From NCBI GenBank assembly GCA_029465975.1, contig CM055748.1, positions 7,584,458-7,648,457 on the forward strand: a stretch of DNA of 64,000 bases, written 5' to 3'. Position 1 is the first letter of the stretch, and the number at the start of each line of letters is the position of its first letter. Source of the DNA: Dallia pectoralis. Its lineage: Eukaryota; Chordata; Actinopteri; Esociformes; Umbridae. The notes beneath the pieces were generated by a model, which was not told the origin of the DNA, made no database searches, and saw only the letters and a list, made by a program, of their open reading frames with translations. A program made the position numbers and the translations under genes. Positions 29,432-39,984 of this stretch are shown in pieces.

Positions 29432-29689
29432 CTGGAGCTACAGCCACTACCCCCGCCGTGGGAAGACCCTTTTCTGCCGCCGACGACAGGGACAGAAAAA
29501 CCCCCGGAGGGGTTGGATGAACAGCCCTCAGCTGTTATTAGGACGTGGTGGAGGACATGGCTGGAGCTACAGCCACAAACCCCGCAGTGGGAAGACCCTT
29601 TTCGGCCACCGACGTCAGGGACAGAAAAACCCCCGGAGGGGTTGGATGATCAGCCCTCGGCTGTTATTAGGACGTGGTGGAGGACATGG
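29432..29689 (+). repeat. 129-bp tandem duplication in internal region 1
   Basis: Two successive copies start at 29432 and 29561 (CTGGAGCTACAGCC), and a third start is cut off at 29690. The unit is 43 codons long and keeps frame. The same arrangement recurs in internal region 2 (about 32410-32665). Confidence 0.85.
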
Positions 29690-29702
29690 CTGGATTTACA
29701 GG

Positions 29703-30605
29703 AGCCAGCGCCTGAGATGGTCGCCACCACGCTTGCGCCTGAGATGGTCGCCGTCACGCCAGCGTTCACGATGGTTCCTGCCGTCCCGCCAGCGCCCAAG
29801 ATGGCTACCGTCGTCCCGCCAGCGCTCAAGATGGCTGTTGCCGTCCCGCCAGCGCCCAAGATGGCTGCTGCCGTCACGCCAGCGCTCAAGATGGCTGCCG
29901 TCGTCCCGCCGGCGCTCAAGATGGCTGTTGCCGTCACGCCAGCGCCCACGATGGCTCCCGCCGTCACGCCAGCGTCCACGATGGCTCCCGCCGTCCCCGC
30001 CAGCGCCCAAGATGGCTACCGTCGTCCCGCCAGCGCCCAAGATGGCTGCCGCCGTCACGCCAGCGTCCACGATGGCTCCCGCCGTCCCGCCAGCGCTCAA
30101 GATGGCTGTTGCCGGCACGCCAGCGCTCAAGATGGCTGCCGTCGTCCCGCCGGCGCTCAAGATGGCTGTTGCCGTCACGCCAGCGCCCACGATGGCTCCC
30201 GCCGTCACGCCAGCGTCCAAGATGGCTACCGTCGTCCCGCCAGCGCCCAAGATGGCTGCCGCCGTCACGCCAGCGTCACGATGGCTCCCGCCGTCACGCC
30301 AGCGCTCAAGATGGCTGTTGCTGTCACGCCAGCGCTCAAGATGGCTGCCGTCGTCCCGCCGGCGCTCAAGATGGCTGCCGTCGTCCCGCCGGCGCTCAAG
30401 ATGGCTGTTGCCGTCACGCCAGCGCCCACGATGGCTCCCGCCGTCACGCCAGCGTCCAAGATGGTTACCGTCGTTCCGCCAGCGCCCAAGATGGCTGTTG
30501 CCGTCACGCCAGCGCCCACGATGGCTCCCGCCGTCACGCCAGCGCTCAAGATGGCTGTGGCTGTCACGCCAGCGCCCAAGATGGCTGCCACCGGCACGCC
30601 AGTGC
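29703..30605 (+). repeat. 30-bp minisatellite array A, unit 1
   Basis: About 29 units of the type CGCCAGCGCCCAAGATGGCT plus GCCGCCGTCA, with point variants. The array is GC-rich and has almost no stop codons in most frames, which explains the very long open frames. Confidence 0.92.
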
Positions 30606-30950
30606 CCACAATGGCTGCCGCATCGCCGCCCACAATGGCTGCCGCATCGCCGCCCACAATGGCTGCCGCATCGCCGCCCACAATGGCTGCCGCATCGCCG
30701 CCCACAATGGCTGCCGCATCGCCGCCCACAATGGCTGCCGCATCGCCGCCCACGATGGCTGCCGCATCGCCGCCCAAGATGGCTGCCGCATCGCCGCCCA
30801 CAATGGCTGCCGCATCGCCGCCCACAATGGCTGCCGCATCGCCGCCCACAATGGCTGCCGCATCGCCGCCCACGATGGCTGCCGCATCGCCGCCCAAGAT
30901 GGCTGCCGCATCGCCCACAATGGCTGCCGCATCGCCGCCCACGAAGGCCG
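30606..30950 (+). repeat. 24-bp minisatellite array B, unit 1
   Basis: About 14 units of ATGGCTGCCGCATCGCCGCC plus CACA (or CAAG, CACG). Every third base pattern is kept. Confidence 0.92.
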
Positions 30951-31535
30951 CGCCACGACGACGCCCACGATGGCCGCCGCCACGACGACGCTCACGATGG
31001 CCGCCGCCACGACGACGCTCACGATGGCCGCCGCCACGACTACGCTCACGATGGCCGCCGCCACGACTACGCCACGATGGCCGCCGCCACGACTACGCTC
31101 ACGATGGCCGCCGCCACGACTACGCTCACGATGGCCGCCGCCACGACTACGCTCACGATGGCCGCCGCCACGACTACGCTCACGATGGCCGCCGCCACGA
31201 CTACGCTCACGATGGCCGCCGCCACGACTATGCTCACGATGGCCGCCGCCACGACTACGCTCACGATGGCCGCCGCCACGACTACGCTCACGATGGCCGC
31301 CGCCACGACTACGCTCACGATGGCCGCCGCCACGACTACGCTCACGATGGCCGCCGCCACGACTACGCTCACGATGGCCGCCGCCACGACTACGCTCACG
31401 ATGGCCGCCGCCACGACTACGCTCACGATGGCCGCCGCCACGACTACGCTCACGATGGCCGCCGCCACGACACCGCCCACGATGGCCGCCGCCACGACTG
31501 CGCCCTCGATGGCCGCCGCCACGACTGCGCCCCCG
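30951..31535 (+). repeat. 27-bp minisatellite array C, unit 1
   Basis: About 21 units of CGATGGCCGCCGCCACGACT plus ACGCTCA. Confidence 0.92.
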
Positions 31536-31589
31536 ATGGCCGCCACGACGGCGCCCACGATGGCCTCCGCCACCACGTCGCCCACGACG

Positions 31590-31745
31590 GCGGACTCTGA
31601 GCCGCACAAGATGGCGGACTCTGGGCCGCACAAGATGGCGGACTCTGAGCCGCACAAGATGGCGGTCTCTCTGCCGCACTAGATGGCGGTCTCTCTGCCG
31701 CACTAGATGGCGGCCTCTCAGCCGCACTAGATGGCGGCCTCTCAG
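31590..31745 (+). repeat. 24-bp minisatellite array D, unit 1
   Basis: About six units of the type CAAGATGGCGGACTCTGAGC plus CGCA. The later ones have CTAGATGGCGGTCTCTCTGC, where the TAG closes the longest frames. Confidence 0.85.
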
Positions 31746-31890
31746 CCACCGAGGCCTTTTCAGGGCTGGACCTGCGGTCCTGGACTGACCCTTTTGGGTT
31801 TGACTGCGGGTTCTCTCCCTGTTGCTCCCTTGTTTTGGTTTTGTGTTTCCGTTCGGCTATCTGGGGAGCTAGCCTTTTAGTGGGGGATAC

Positions 31891-32249
31891 TGTCACGATT
31901 GGTGTGGGGGCGTGGCTACACAGACCTTTCGGTGATTCACTTCCTTGTTTATGTTTTGTCACTCAGCTGTTTCTGATTGTATTCTACTGGGCTATAAAAG
32001 GGGAGCTAACAAGTCACTCCTTGTTCAGCATTATTTGTATGTCACGGTTGCTTTAGAGGTGAGTGGGGATATTTACTGTTGTTAGTGAACCTTTTGTATA
32101 AGACGCGCACTTTGATTTCATTTTCACAGTATAGTCTTTTCGCCGTTTACGGTTTGTTTTGTGTTTTATCATTAATAAACCTGACCCAAACGGATACCTG
32201 GCTCTGCATATGGCTTGCTACACCACACTACGCCGGTCAATCTATGACA
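31891..32249 (+). repeat. LTR copy 2 (359 bp, central)
   Basis: Same ends as copy 1. TATA box at 31993-32000, AATAAA at 32174-32179. It looks identical to copy 3. Confidence 0.92.
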
Positions 32250-32681
32250 CCGGAGGAAGGCAAGAGGGCACCCCGAAGGCGTCCCAAGAAGGTTTTTGGG
32301 GGGAGCTAAGGAGGTGTTCGGGAGGACCGCGGAGAGAGCACCCACGGTCCTGGTGCTGCAGGAACGGCCCCCACTGCTCCGGGGCTGCAGACAGGGGGAG
32401 GGAAACCCCTGGAGCTACAGCCACTACCCCGCCGTGGGAAGACCCTTTTCTGCCGCCGACGACAGGGACAGAAAAACCCCCGGAGGGGTTGGATGAACAG
32501 CCCTCAGCTGTTATTAGGACGTGGTGGAGGACATGGCTGGAGCTACAGCCACAAACCCCGCAGTGGGAAGACCCTTTTCGGCCACCGACGTCAGGGACAG
32601 AAAAACCCCCGGAGGGGTTGGATGATCAGCCCTCGGCTGTTATTAGGGCGTGGTGGAGGACATGGCTGGATTTACAGGAGC

Positions 32682-34720
32682 CAGCGCCTGAGATGGTCGC
32701 CACCACGCTTGCGCCTGAGATGGTCGCCGTCACGCCAGCGTTCACGATGGTTCCTGCCGTCCCGCCAGCGCCCAAGATGGCTACCGTCGTCCCGCCAGCG
32801 CTCAAGATGGCTGTTGCCGTCCCGCCAGCGCCCAAGATGGCTGCTGCCGTCACGCCAGCGCTCAAGATGGCTGCCGTCGTCCCGCCGGCGCTCAAGATGG
32901 CTGTTGCCGTCACGCCAGCGCCCACGATGGCTCCCGCCGTCACGCCAGCGCCCACGATGGCTCCCGCCGTCCCGCCAGCGCCCAAGATGGCTACCGCCGT
33001 CCCGCCAGCGCCCAAGATGGCTGCCGCCGTCACGCCAGCGCCCACGATGGCTCCCGCCGTCCCGCCAGCGCTCAAGATGGCTGTTGCCGGCACGCCAGCG
33101 CTCAAGATGGCTGCCGTCGTCCCGCCGGCGCTCAAGATGGCTGTTGCCGTCACGCCAGCGCCCACGATGGCTCCCGCCGTCACGCCAGCGTCCAAGATGG
33201 CTACCGTCGTCCCGCCAGCGCCCAAGATGGCTGCCGCCGTCACGCCAGCGTCCACGATGGCTCCCGCCGTCACGCCAGCGCTCAAGATGGCTGTTGCTGT
33301 CACGCCAGCGCTCAAGATGGCTGCCGTCGTCCCGCCGGCGCTCAAGATGGCTGCCGTCGTCCCGCCGGCGCTCAAGATGGCTGTTGCCGTCACGCCAGCG
33401 CCCACGATGGCTCCCGCCGTCACGCCAGCGTCCAAGATGGTTACCGTCGTTCCGCCAGCGCCCAAGATGGCTGTTGCCGTCACGCCAGCGCCCACGATGG
33501 CTCCCGCCGTCACGCCAGCGCTCAAGATGGCTGTGGCTGTCACGCCAGCGCCCAAGATGGCTGCCACCGGCACGCCAGTGCCCACAATGGCTGCCGCATC
33601 GCCGCCCACAATGGCTGCCGCATCGCCGCCCACAATGGCTGCCGCATCGCCGCCCACAATGGCTGCCGCATCGCCGCCCACAATGGCTGCCGCATCGCCG
33701 CCCACAATGGCTGCCGCATCGCCGCCCACGATGGCTGCCGCATCGCCGCCCAAGATGGCTGCCGCATCGCCGCCCACAATGGCTGCCGCATCGCCGCCCA
33801 CAATGGCTGCCGCATCGCCGCCCACAATGGCTGCCGCATCGCCGCCCACGATGGCTGCCGCATCGCCGCCCAAGATGGCTGCCGCATCGCCGCCCACAAT
33901 GGCTGCCGCATCGCCGCCCACGAAGGCCGCGCCACGACGACGCCCACGATGGCCGCCGCCACGACGACGCTCACGATGGCCGCCGCCACGACGCGCTCAC
34001 GATGGCCGCCGCCACGCCGCTCACGATGGCCGCCGCCACGACTACGCTCACGATGGCCGCCGCCACGCTCGTTCACGATGGCCGCCGCCACGACTACGCT
34101 CACGATGGCCGCCGCCACGACTACGCTCACGATGGCCGCCGCCACGACTACGCTCACGATGGCCGCCGCCACGACTACGCTCACGATGGCCGCCGCCACG
34201 ACTATGCTCACGATGGCCGCCGCCACGACTACGCTCACGATGGCCGCCGCCACGACTACGCTCACGATGGCCGCCGCCACGCTACGCTCACGATGGCCGC
34301 CGCCACGACTACGCTCACGATGGCCGCCGCCACGCTACGCTCACGATGGCCGCCGCCACGACTCGCTCACGATGGCCGCCGCCACGACTACGCTCACGAT
34401 GGCCGCCGCCACGACTACGCTCACGATGGCCGCCGCCACGACACCGCCCACGATGGCCGCCGCCACGACTGCGCCTCGATGGCCGCCGCCACGACTGCGC
34501 CCCGATGGCCGCCACGACGGCGCCCACGAAGGCCTCCGCCACCACGTCGCCCACGACGGCGGACTCTGAGCCGCACAAGATGGCGGACTCTGGGCCGCAC
34601 AAGATGGCGGACTCTGAGCCGCACAAGATGGCGGTCTCTCTGCCGCACTAGATGGCGGTCTCTCTGCCGCACTAGATGGCGGCCTCTCAGCCGCACTAGA
34701 TGGCGGCCTCTCAGCCACCG
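32682..34720 (+). repeat. Minisatellite arrays A-D of internal region 2
   Basis: Same order as in unit 1: 30-bp (32682-33582), 24-bp (33583-33925), 27-bp (33926-34510) and 24-bp (about 34560-34720). The 27-bp part shows several one- or two-base losses (for example CGACGCGCTCACG near 33988, CACGCTACGCTC near 34278) that unit 1 does not have. Confidence 0.9.
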
Positions 34721-34859
34721 AGGCCTTTTCAGGGCTGGACCTGCGGTCCTGGACTGACCCTTTTGGGTTTGACTGCGGGTTCTCTCCCTGTTGCTCCCTT
34801 GTTTTGGTTTTGTGTTTCCGTTCGGCTATCTGGGGAGCTAGCCTTTTAGTGGGGGATAC

Positions 34860-35218
34860 TGTCACGATTGGTGTGGGGGCGTGGCTACACAGACCTTTCG
34901 GTGATTCACTTCCTTGTTTATGTTTTGTCACTCAGCTGTTTCTGATTGTATTCTACTGGGCTATAAAAGGGGAGCTAACAAGTCACTCCTTGTTCAGCAT
35001 TATTTGTATGTCACGGTTGCTTTAGAGGTGAGTGGGGATATTTACTGTTGTTAGTGAACCTTTTGTATAAGACGCGCACTTTGATTTCATTTTCACAGTA
35101 TAGTCTTTTCGCCGTTTACGGTTTGTTTTGTGTTTTATCATTAATAAACCTGACCCAAACGGATACCTGGCTCTGCATATGGCTTGCTACACCACACTAC
35201 GCCGGTCAATCTATGACA
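34860..35218 (+). repeat. LTR copy 3 (359 bp)
   Basis: TATA box at 34962-34969, AATAAA at 35143-35148. It ends TGACA, followed by the target duplication CAGAT. Confidence 0.92.
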
Positions 35219-35223
35219 CAGAT

Positions 35224-36120
35224 TCATTTAGGGATATTCCCAAATTGCACTTCAATGGTTAATAAAATTATTTATATGGTGTAATAATATTATTGTGGTA
35301 TAATAAAATGATAGGGGCATCGTTCATCCATAGGGGGCGCCAGCTAAAGTATTGCCTAGGGCATTATATTGGTCAGGGCTGACCCTCTGTCTGACATACA
35401 GTAAGATACAAACAAGAGGAGAAGAACTGCCAATACCATAAATAAATGCATGGCTCAATACATGTATTCATACATAAAGATAAATAATAGCATTATAAGC
35501 AATGTTTATCTTTCAATATATACTAAATATACATTTACACATAAATAAATAACTAATAGCGACACATTTCAAAACATGACATGAATTTGGAATTGGAGAT
35601 ATTCTTTTGAGTTTTTATTTTTTCCTTATTTATTTATGTATTTCCTTTATCTTTTATTTCCATATTTATTCATTCATGTATTACCTTGTCCGAAAAAGGA
35701 AGATACTTTAACAGTCTGTTGCAGCAATCAAGCCGAGAGAAGGCGGTAGAATCAGATGTGAAGATGGTGAGTGCTATTTCAGATCCTTGGTGTGTCCCAC
35801 TGTTATGCATGTGTTGGTTATTCCCCAATAATTTATAAGAGGTCTCAAGAGCAGACCAGTTTTGCTTAGATCAAGTCGGGCCAGCCTGCTGTAACAAATC
35901 CTGACAGAAGATATAAACGCAGCATTACTGGCAATAATGCTATGGACTGTGCTGACTGTTTTTATTTAAATTAAGAGGTCATTTCATACTTATTTATAAT
36001 CATTTTATGGAATTTGAAGTGCAATGAATTAACCACATTACACTACAGTTGAGATAACACGCAAAACGCATAAAGAATTTTGGAAAATCAAAATGACTTC
36101 CTCATGTGCATTTGACTTGT
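35224..36120. other. Intergenic, AT-rich; nothing recognised
   Basis: No exon, RNA gene or clear repeat is seen. AT-rich imperfect repeats of AAATAAATA type occur at 35440-35660. Confidence 0.5.
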
Positions 36121-36124
36121 CTTG

Positions 36125-37400
36125 TTCAGAATCAGAATCGGGTTTATTGCCAAGTTTGTTTACACATACAAGGAATTTGTTCTGACCCATGGCTGCGTCA
36201 TTTAGGAGACACGTTTTTTAAATGTACATGAACAGTGCAAATAGAGCAAAAAACACACAAGAGACTATGCTTAGTTTAAGTAATGGATACATATAGTCTG
36301 TGTCACATACAGTATCTCACAAAAGTGAGTACACCCCTCACATTCTAGTAAATATTTGAGTATATATTTTCAAGTGACAACAATAAAGAAATGACACTGC
36401 TACAATGTAAAGTAGTGAGTGTAAAACTTGTATAACAGTGTATATTTGCTGCCCCCTCAACATAACTCAACACACAGCCATTAATGTGAACATTTTTACA
36501 TCAGTGGTTTAGACATTAATGGCTGTGTGTTGAGTTAGTTTGAGGGGTGTACTCACGTTTGTGAGATTCTGTATTTCCGAGTAGTGCAAAGGAGCAATGT
36601 CGAGATGTGAGAGCAGATCTCAAAATGTGCAAAGGGCAGTACGTAGAGCAATATGTAATTGTTTATACAGTTGTGCAAATAAGAGCAATGTCCAGTTGTA
36701 GTTCAGGATGTCCACCAATGTCTATCGTACCAGGGGTGAATGTGATCCGGGGGGTTGTGGTGGGGGCTAGGGGCAGACTAGTGCAAGAGGCATGTTCCTT
36801 AGACTCACCATTGTGGGGAAGAAACTGTTATTGTGACGGGTAGTTTGGTCTTGATAGACCGTAGCCGTCTGCAGGGGAGAGTTCTGAATAGTCCGTTAGT
36901 TGGATGAGACTTTAAACAGGTCCTTAAGAGACAGCAGCTTATAACCAATTCGTTGCAGTCTGTCTTTGTCCTTGACAGCGTCTGCTACGTACCAGACGGT
37001 GATGGAGGAGGTCAGGATGGACTGGATGATGGCTGTGTAGGCATTTATCATCATGGACGTTGACAGTTGTGATGTTCAGCTCCCACTTGAGGTCCTGGGG
37101 ATTGTGTTTCCCAGGAGTTGAAAGGACTCCACTACGTTGACAGGGGAGCCCCCCAGGACAATGAGACTAGGGTCAGCTGGCCTGCTCCTCAAGTCCAATG
37201 TCTTTCGAGCATTGAGCTCCAAGTTGTTGAGACTGCACCAGGACACTAGCCAGTCAATTTCCCCCCTGGAGGCGTTCTCGTTCCCATCAGAGATAAGACC
37301 ATTGAGGATGGTGTCATCTGCAAACTTCAGGAGTTTGACAGAGTGGTGACTGGAGGTGCAGTTGCTGGAGTACAGAGAGAAGAGGCGACAGGACACAACC
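36125..37400 (-). mobile_element. L2/CR1-group LINE, 3' half (decayed), minus strand
   Basis: On the minus strand 37396-37076 reads VKLLKFADDTILNGLISDG and IDWLVSWCSLNNLELNARKT, the reverse transcriptase FADD box and following block. Further on it reads AIIQSILTSSITVWYVADAV and KDRLQRI. The 3' end near 36125 carries the AGAATCGGGTTTATTGCCAA motif common in fish LINE tails. A MITE (36310-36571) interrupts it. Confidence 0.8.
36310..36571. mobile_element. Tc1/mariner-type MITE nested in the LINE
   Basis: Inverted ends CAGTATCTCACAAAAGTGAG (36310) and, reversed, CAGAATCTCACAAACGTGAG (36571), flanked by TA on both sides. The inner halves are also complementary (CTCAACACACAGCCATTAAT), so it is largely a foldback. 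It is a well-known fish element type. Confidence 0.85.
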
Positions 37401-37515
37401 TTGAGGGTAACCAGTGCTGATGGTCAGAGGGTTCGACCATTGCAGTGATAGCTTCTGCCCTGACCACCAGAATACCATGAAGCTCAACTCAATAGCCCAT
37501 TACCAAGAAATATAT

Positions 37516-37516
<1 letters not shown>

Positions 37517-37551
<35 letters not shown>
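37517..37551. repeat. (AT)n microsatellite
   Basis: A run of AT dinucleotides. Confidence 0.9.
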
Positions 37552-37555
<4 letters not shown>

Positions 37556-37556
37556 C

Positions 37557-38110
37557 ACGTCCATTCAACGGTTTGGGGTCATGATTATCCATTAAATTGT
37601 CCATTAAAAAAAGTGGAGACAGATAATTATTTATGGAACATCATACAGCAAGCACCAGTCCTGTGTTTTTATGGCAAGTTGTGTTTGCTAGTTTATCATT
37701 TAAAAAGAAACGGTTATTGATCTTGAAGGAAGGAAGTCAATAACTCCATTCTGCATTCTATAATGGAGCGGCTGGTACAGTCACCGGATCTTATCCGTAT
37801 TGAGCTGTTGTGGGAGAACCTTGACCCTATTGTCTGTAAGTGCCCATCAAGCCAATCTAAGTTGTGGGAGTTGCTTTACTAGGCATGGGGGGACATTACT
37901 GCAACTAAAATGACTGCAATGCTGTAATTGCTGAAAATTGAGGATTCTTTGACAAAGCTAACTTGGAAGGACGCAGTTATTGAATTGAAAGTCATTATTT
38001 CTAACCTTTTAGAAATTGACAATTTTAGAAATTGTCAATTTCTATGTGTCCAATTGAAACATTTCTCATGTATGTTTTCATGGAAAACAAGGTCCATTCA
38101 TAGTGTTGCA
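37557..38110 (+). pseudogene. Tc1-like element with transposase C-terminal remnant
   Basis: The left end reads CGTCCATTCAACGGTTTGGG, a terminal motif of a fish Tc1-like family. At 37764-37880 the translation is MERLVQSPDLIRIELLWENL, matching the SPDLNPIEHLW block with the last catalytic acid of Tc1 transposases. The tail (GAGGATTCTTTGAC, TTTTCATGGAAAAC) fits the same family. Most of the gene is deleted. Confidence 0.75.
38011..38043. repeat. 33-bp near-perfect palindrome
   Basis: AGAAATTGACAATTT at 38011-38025 and its exact reverse complement at 38029-38043 are separated by TAG. It lies in the tail of the Tc1-like remnant. Confidence 0.9.
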
Positions 38111-38134
38111 CTTTAGTCACGTCTTATATGTGGC

Positions 38135-38450
38135 TGTCACGTCTGCAGCTACGCCGGCGCCCCCTCCTGGCGCACAATGGTTTCAGCGGCCTACTTCATC
38201 TGCCTACTGACACCACCTTCTCATTCCTCATACATTCTGTGGCAGGTCTCATCTTCCCCGTTTTTAGACCAGGTTCCAATTAGTCATTATGCCCGTTTAT
38301 AGACTCCTCTGACTACTCAATCAGTGTCCAACGTTGTCCTTGAGTACTGTGAGCTTGTGACCGTTTGTCTTTTCCTTAACCATGATTGTTGAGGTCTTTA
38401 AATAAAAGAACCAAAGTTAAAGACCAAAAATCCTGCACGTGGTTTTAACT
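38135..38450 (+). mobile_element. Possible truncated Gypsy-type LTR
   Basis: It starts TGTCACGTCTGCAGC, has GCGCCCCCTCCTGGCGC near the start and an AATAAAAG signal at about 38400, as in fish Gypsy LTRs. No TG...CA right end or target duplication is found, so the boundary is uncertain. Confidence 0.4.
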
Positions 38451-39953
38451 CCTTTTTGCACATTAGTGGCTTCATTAAACATCTTCATTCATTAGACACC
38501 AGCTCAGCACCAAGATGATAATAACTTGAAACACAGTTTAATTCAACCGGTTCTATGCCCATGATAATACAGATGTTTACTTTTGATTTGTCACTTTGCA
38601 TCCACGTGTGTTTATATATCACTTAAACCTATTTGCAACGCATGACAATCTAAAAAGAATATAGAATTTGATGGAATTCAATCAATAGATTGTTCTACTC
38701 ACTGTGATTCCCAGTCTGTCCCCTTTTCAAAAAGGATATGGTATATTTATTACTAATATATTTAAACAATATGTGACAGCAGGCGATGTGTGTTTTTTAA
38801 AATGAGTTACACCTGGCGGGATGAGAGCTGAGGGAGAGTGACTGGGCTGCATGTGGGAAGGTAGTGGCACATAATTGGTTAAAGCTCGCCTGCTGCTTTG
38901 TCAATAAAACAATTTGCAATCGAGCTCTCTCTGCAATGCACAGGGTTGCCGGTCTGCCAATTACTCAATGCTATCTGGGATTGTTATTATGTAATAATTT
39001 AATTCTAAATGTGGACTGAAAAATCAAGGCAATGACCCTTTCTCCAAAAATGTAACACTACTTGGTCCTTTGTGTCCGCGTCTAAATAGAATAAATCGTC
39101 AGTCAAAGCCTTAAAGCGAAATAATGAAATAACCAACCCTAGCATTTTCAGATAGATTAGCCAAGTCTCACGTTTCTTCGCTGTATGCAGCCATTTGTGT
39201 ACTAACGTAGTGCATGCAACCAAGGCACATAAAATTGATTATCACACTCTGAAACCGATCAACCGATTAGAGTAACGGTAATACTTTGACATACTTTGAT
39301 TTAATAATAAAGGGACATATGACTGTAGAAGCAGCTGCAGAGTCCAGGTGACTTTGCACATCTTTTTCATCTGCGGCTGTTCAGCTATTTCCCTTTCAGC
39401 TCTGGATAGACCTTGTGCGCCAATGTGTTTAAAGCCCAAAGCAAAACTAATAAAACGGAGAACATTAATCTCTTCAATATAACCAGCTGCATAAACATCT
39501 AGAGCATATTGCCTCATTGCGGTTACTGTTGACTGTTAGTTGCACTGCTTTGGATAACCTACGTATTTGTAATTGTGTATTGGAATTAGACACACATTTA
39601 TTAGCGTGACTGAAGCATAAATCACACCTTAAATCTGGGCGACATTGGTGACATTTTAATTATAGAGGTTCTAACGTGTTTAGACACAATCTGAAACAAG
39701 CCTCTTTCCGCAGAGGGGCCTGACTCTCCAAACGGCTGTCACAGGCAACAGGCCGATCTGTCAAAAGCTAATTAAACCTCTCCAGTATTGAAGGATTGAA
39801 AGAGCTGAATTGGCGCTGGACGTGCTCTGTCTAGTGACCACCCAGAAGGGGGGGCTAACCCTGGAGAACGGAGGTAGACAAGGAGGAGCAGCTGGAGAGC
39901 CACCCTCCCTTGGCTCCTGTCCCAGTTAGCATGACCCTCTCCCCCGCCCTGAC

Positions 39954-39984
<31 letters not shown>

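Larger units (their letters stand above)
28680..35218 (+). mobile_element. Tandem LTR element (LTR-internal-LTR-internal-LTR), non-autonomous, minisatellite-bearing
   Basis: Three LTR copies (28680-29045, 31891-32249, 34860-35218) alternate with two internal regions (29046-31890, 32250-34859). The whole is flanked by an exact 5-bp duplication CAGAT (28675-28679 and 35219-35223), so it behaves as one insertion. The LTRs start TGTCA and end TGACA, with a TATA box and AATAAA. A purine tract (AGTGGGGGATAC) precedes LTR2 and LTR3, as in Ty3/Gypsy elements. No gag, protease, reverse transcriptase or integrase is recognisable. The internal parts are short leaders, a 129-bp duplication, and four minisatellite arrays. 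Internal 2 lacks about 227 bp of leader present in internal 1. Confidence 0.9.

Noticed and set aside
29091..31682. 863-codon open frame (and 695-, 559-, 387-codon frames in other frames) as a real protein gene
   Set aside because: Frames are open because the repeat periods are multiples of three and lack stops on both strands. The start lies in non-conserved leader sequence and there is no known domain.
32159..34757. 830- and 754-codon frames in the second unit as genes
   Set aside because: Same repeat artefact; the frames switch at small deletions in the arrays and begin within an LTR.
38135..38450. LTR paired with the Gypsy pol remnant at 40640
   Set aside because: No second copy of this LTR is seen after the pol remnant, and unrelated LINE sequence lies between them.
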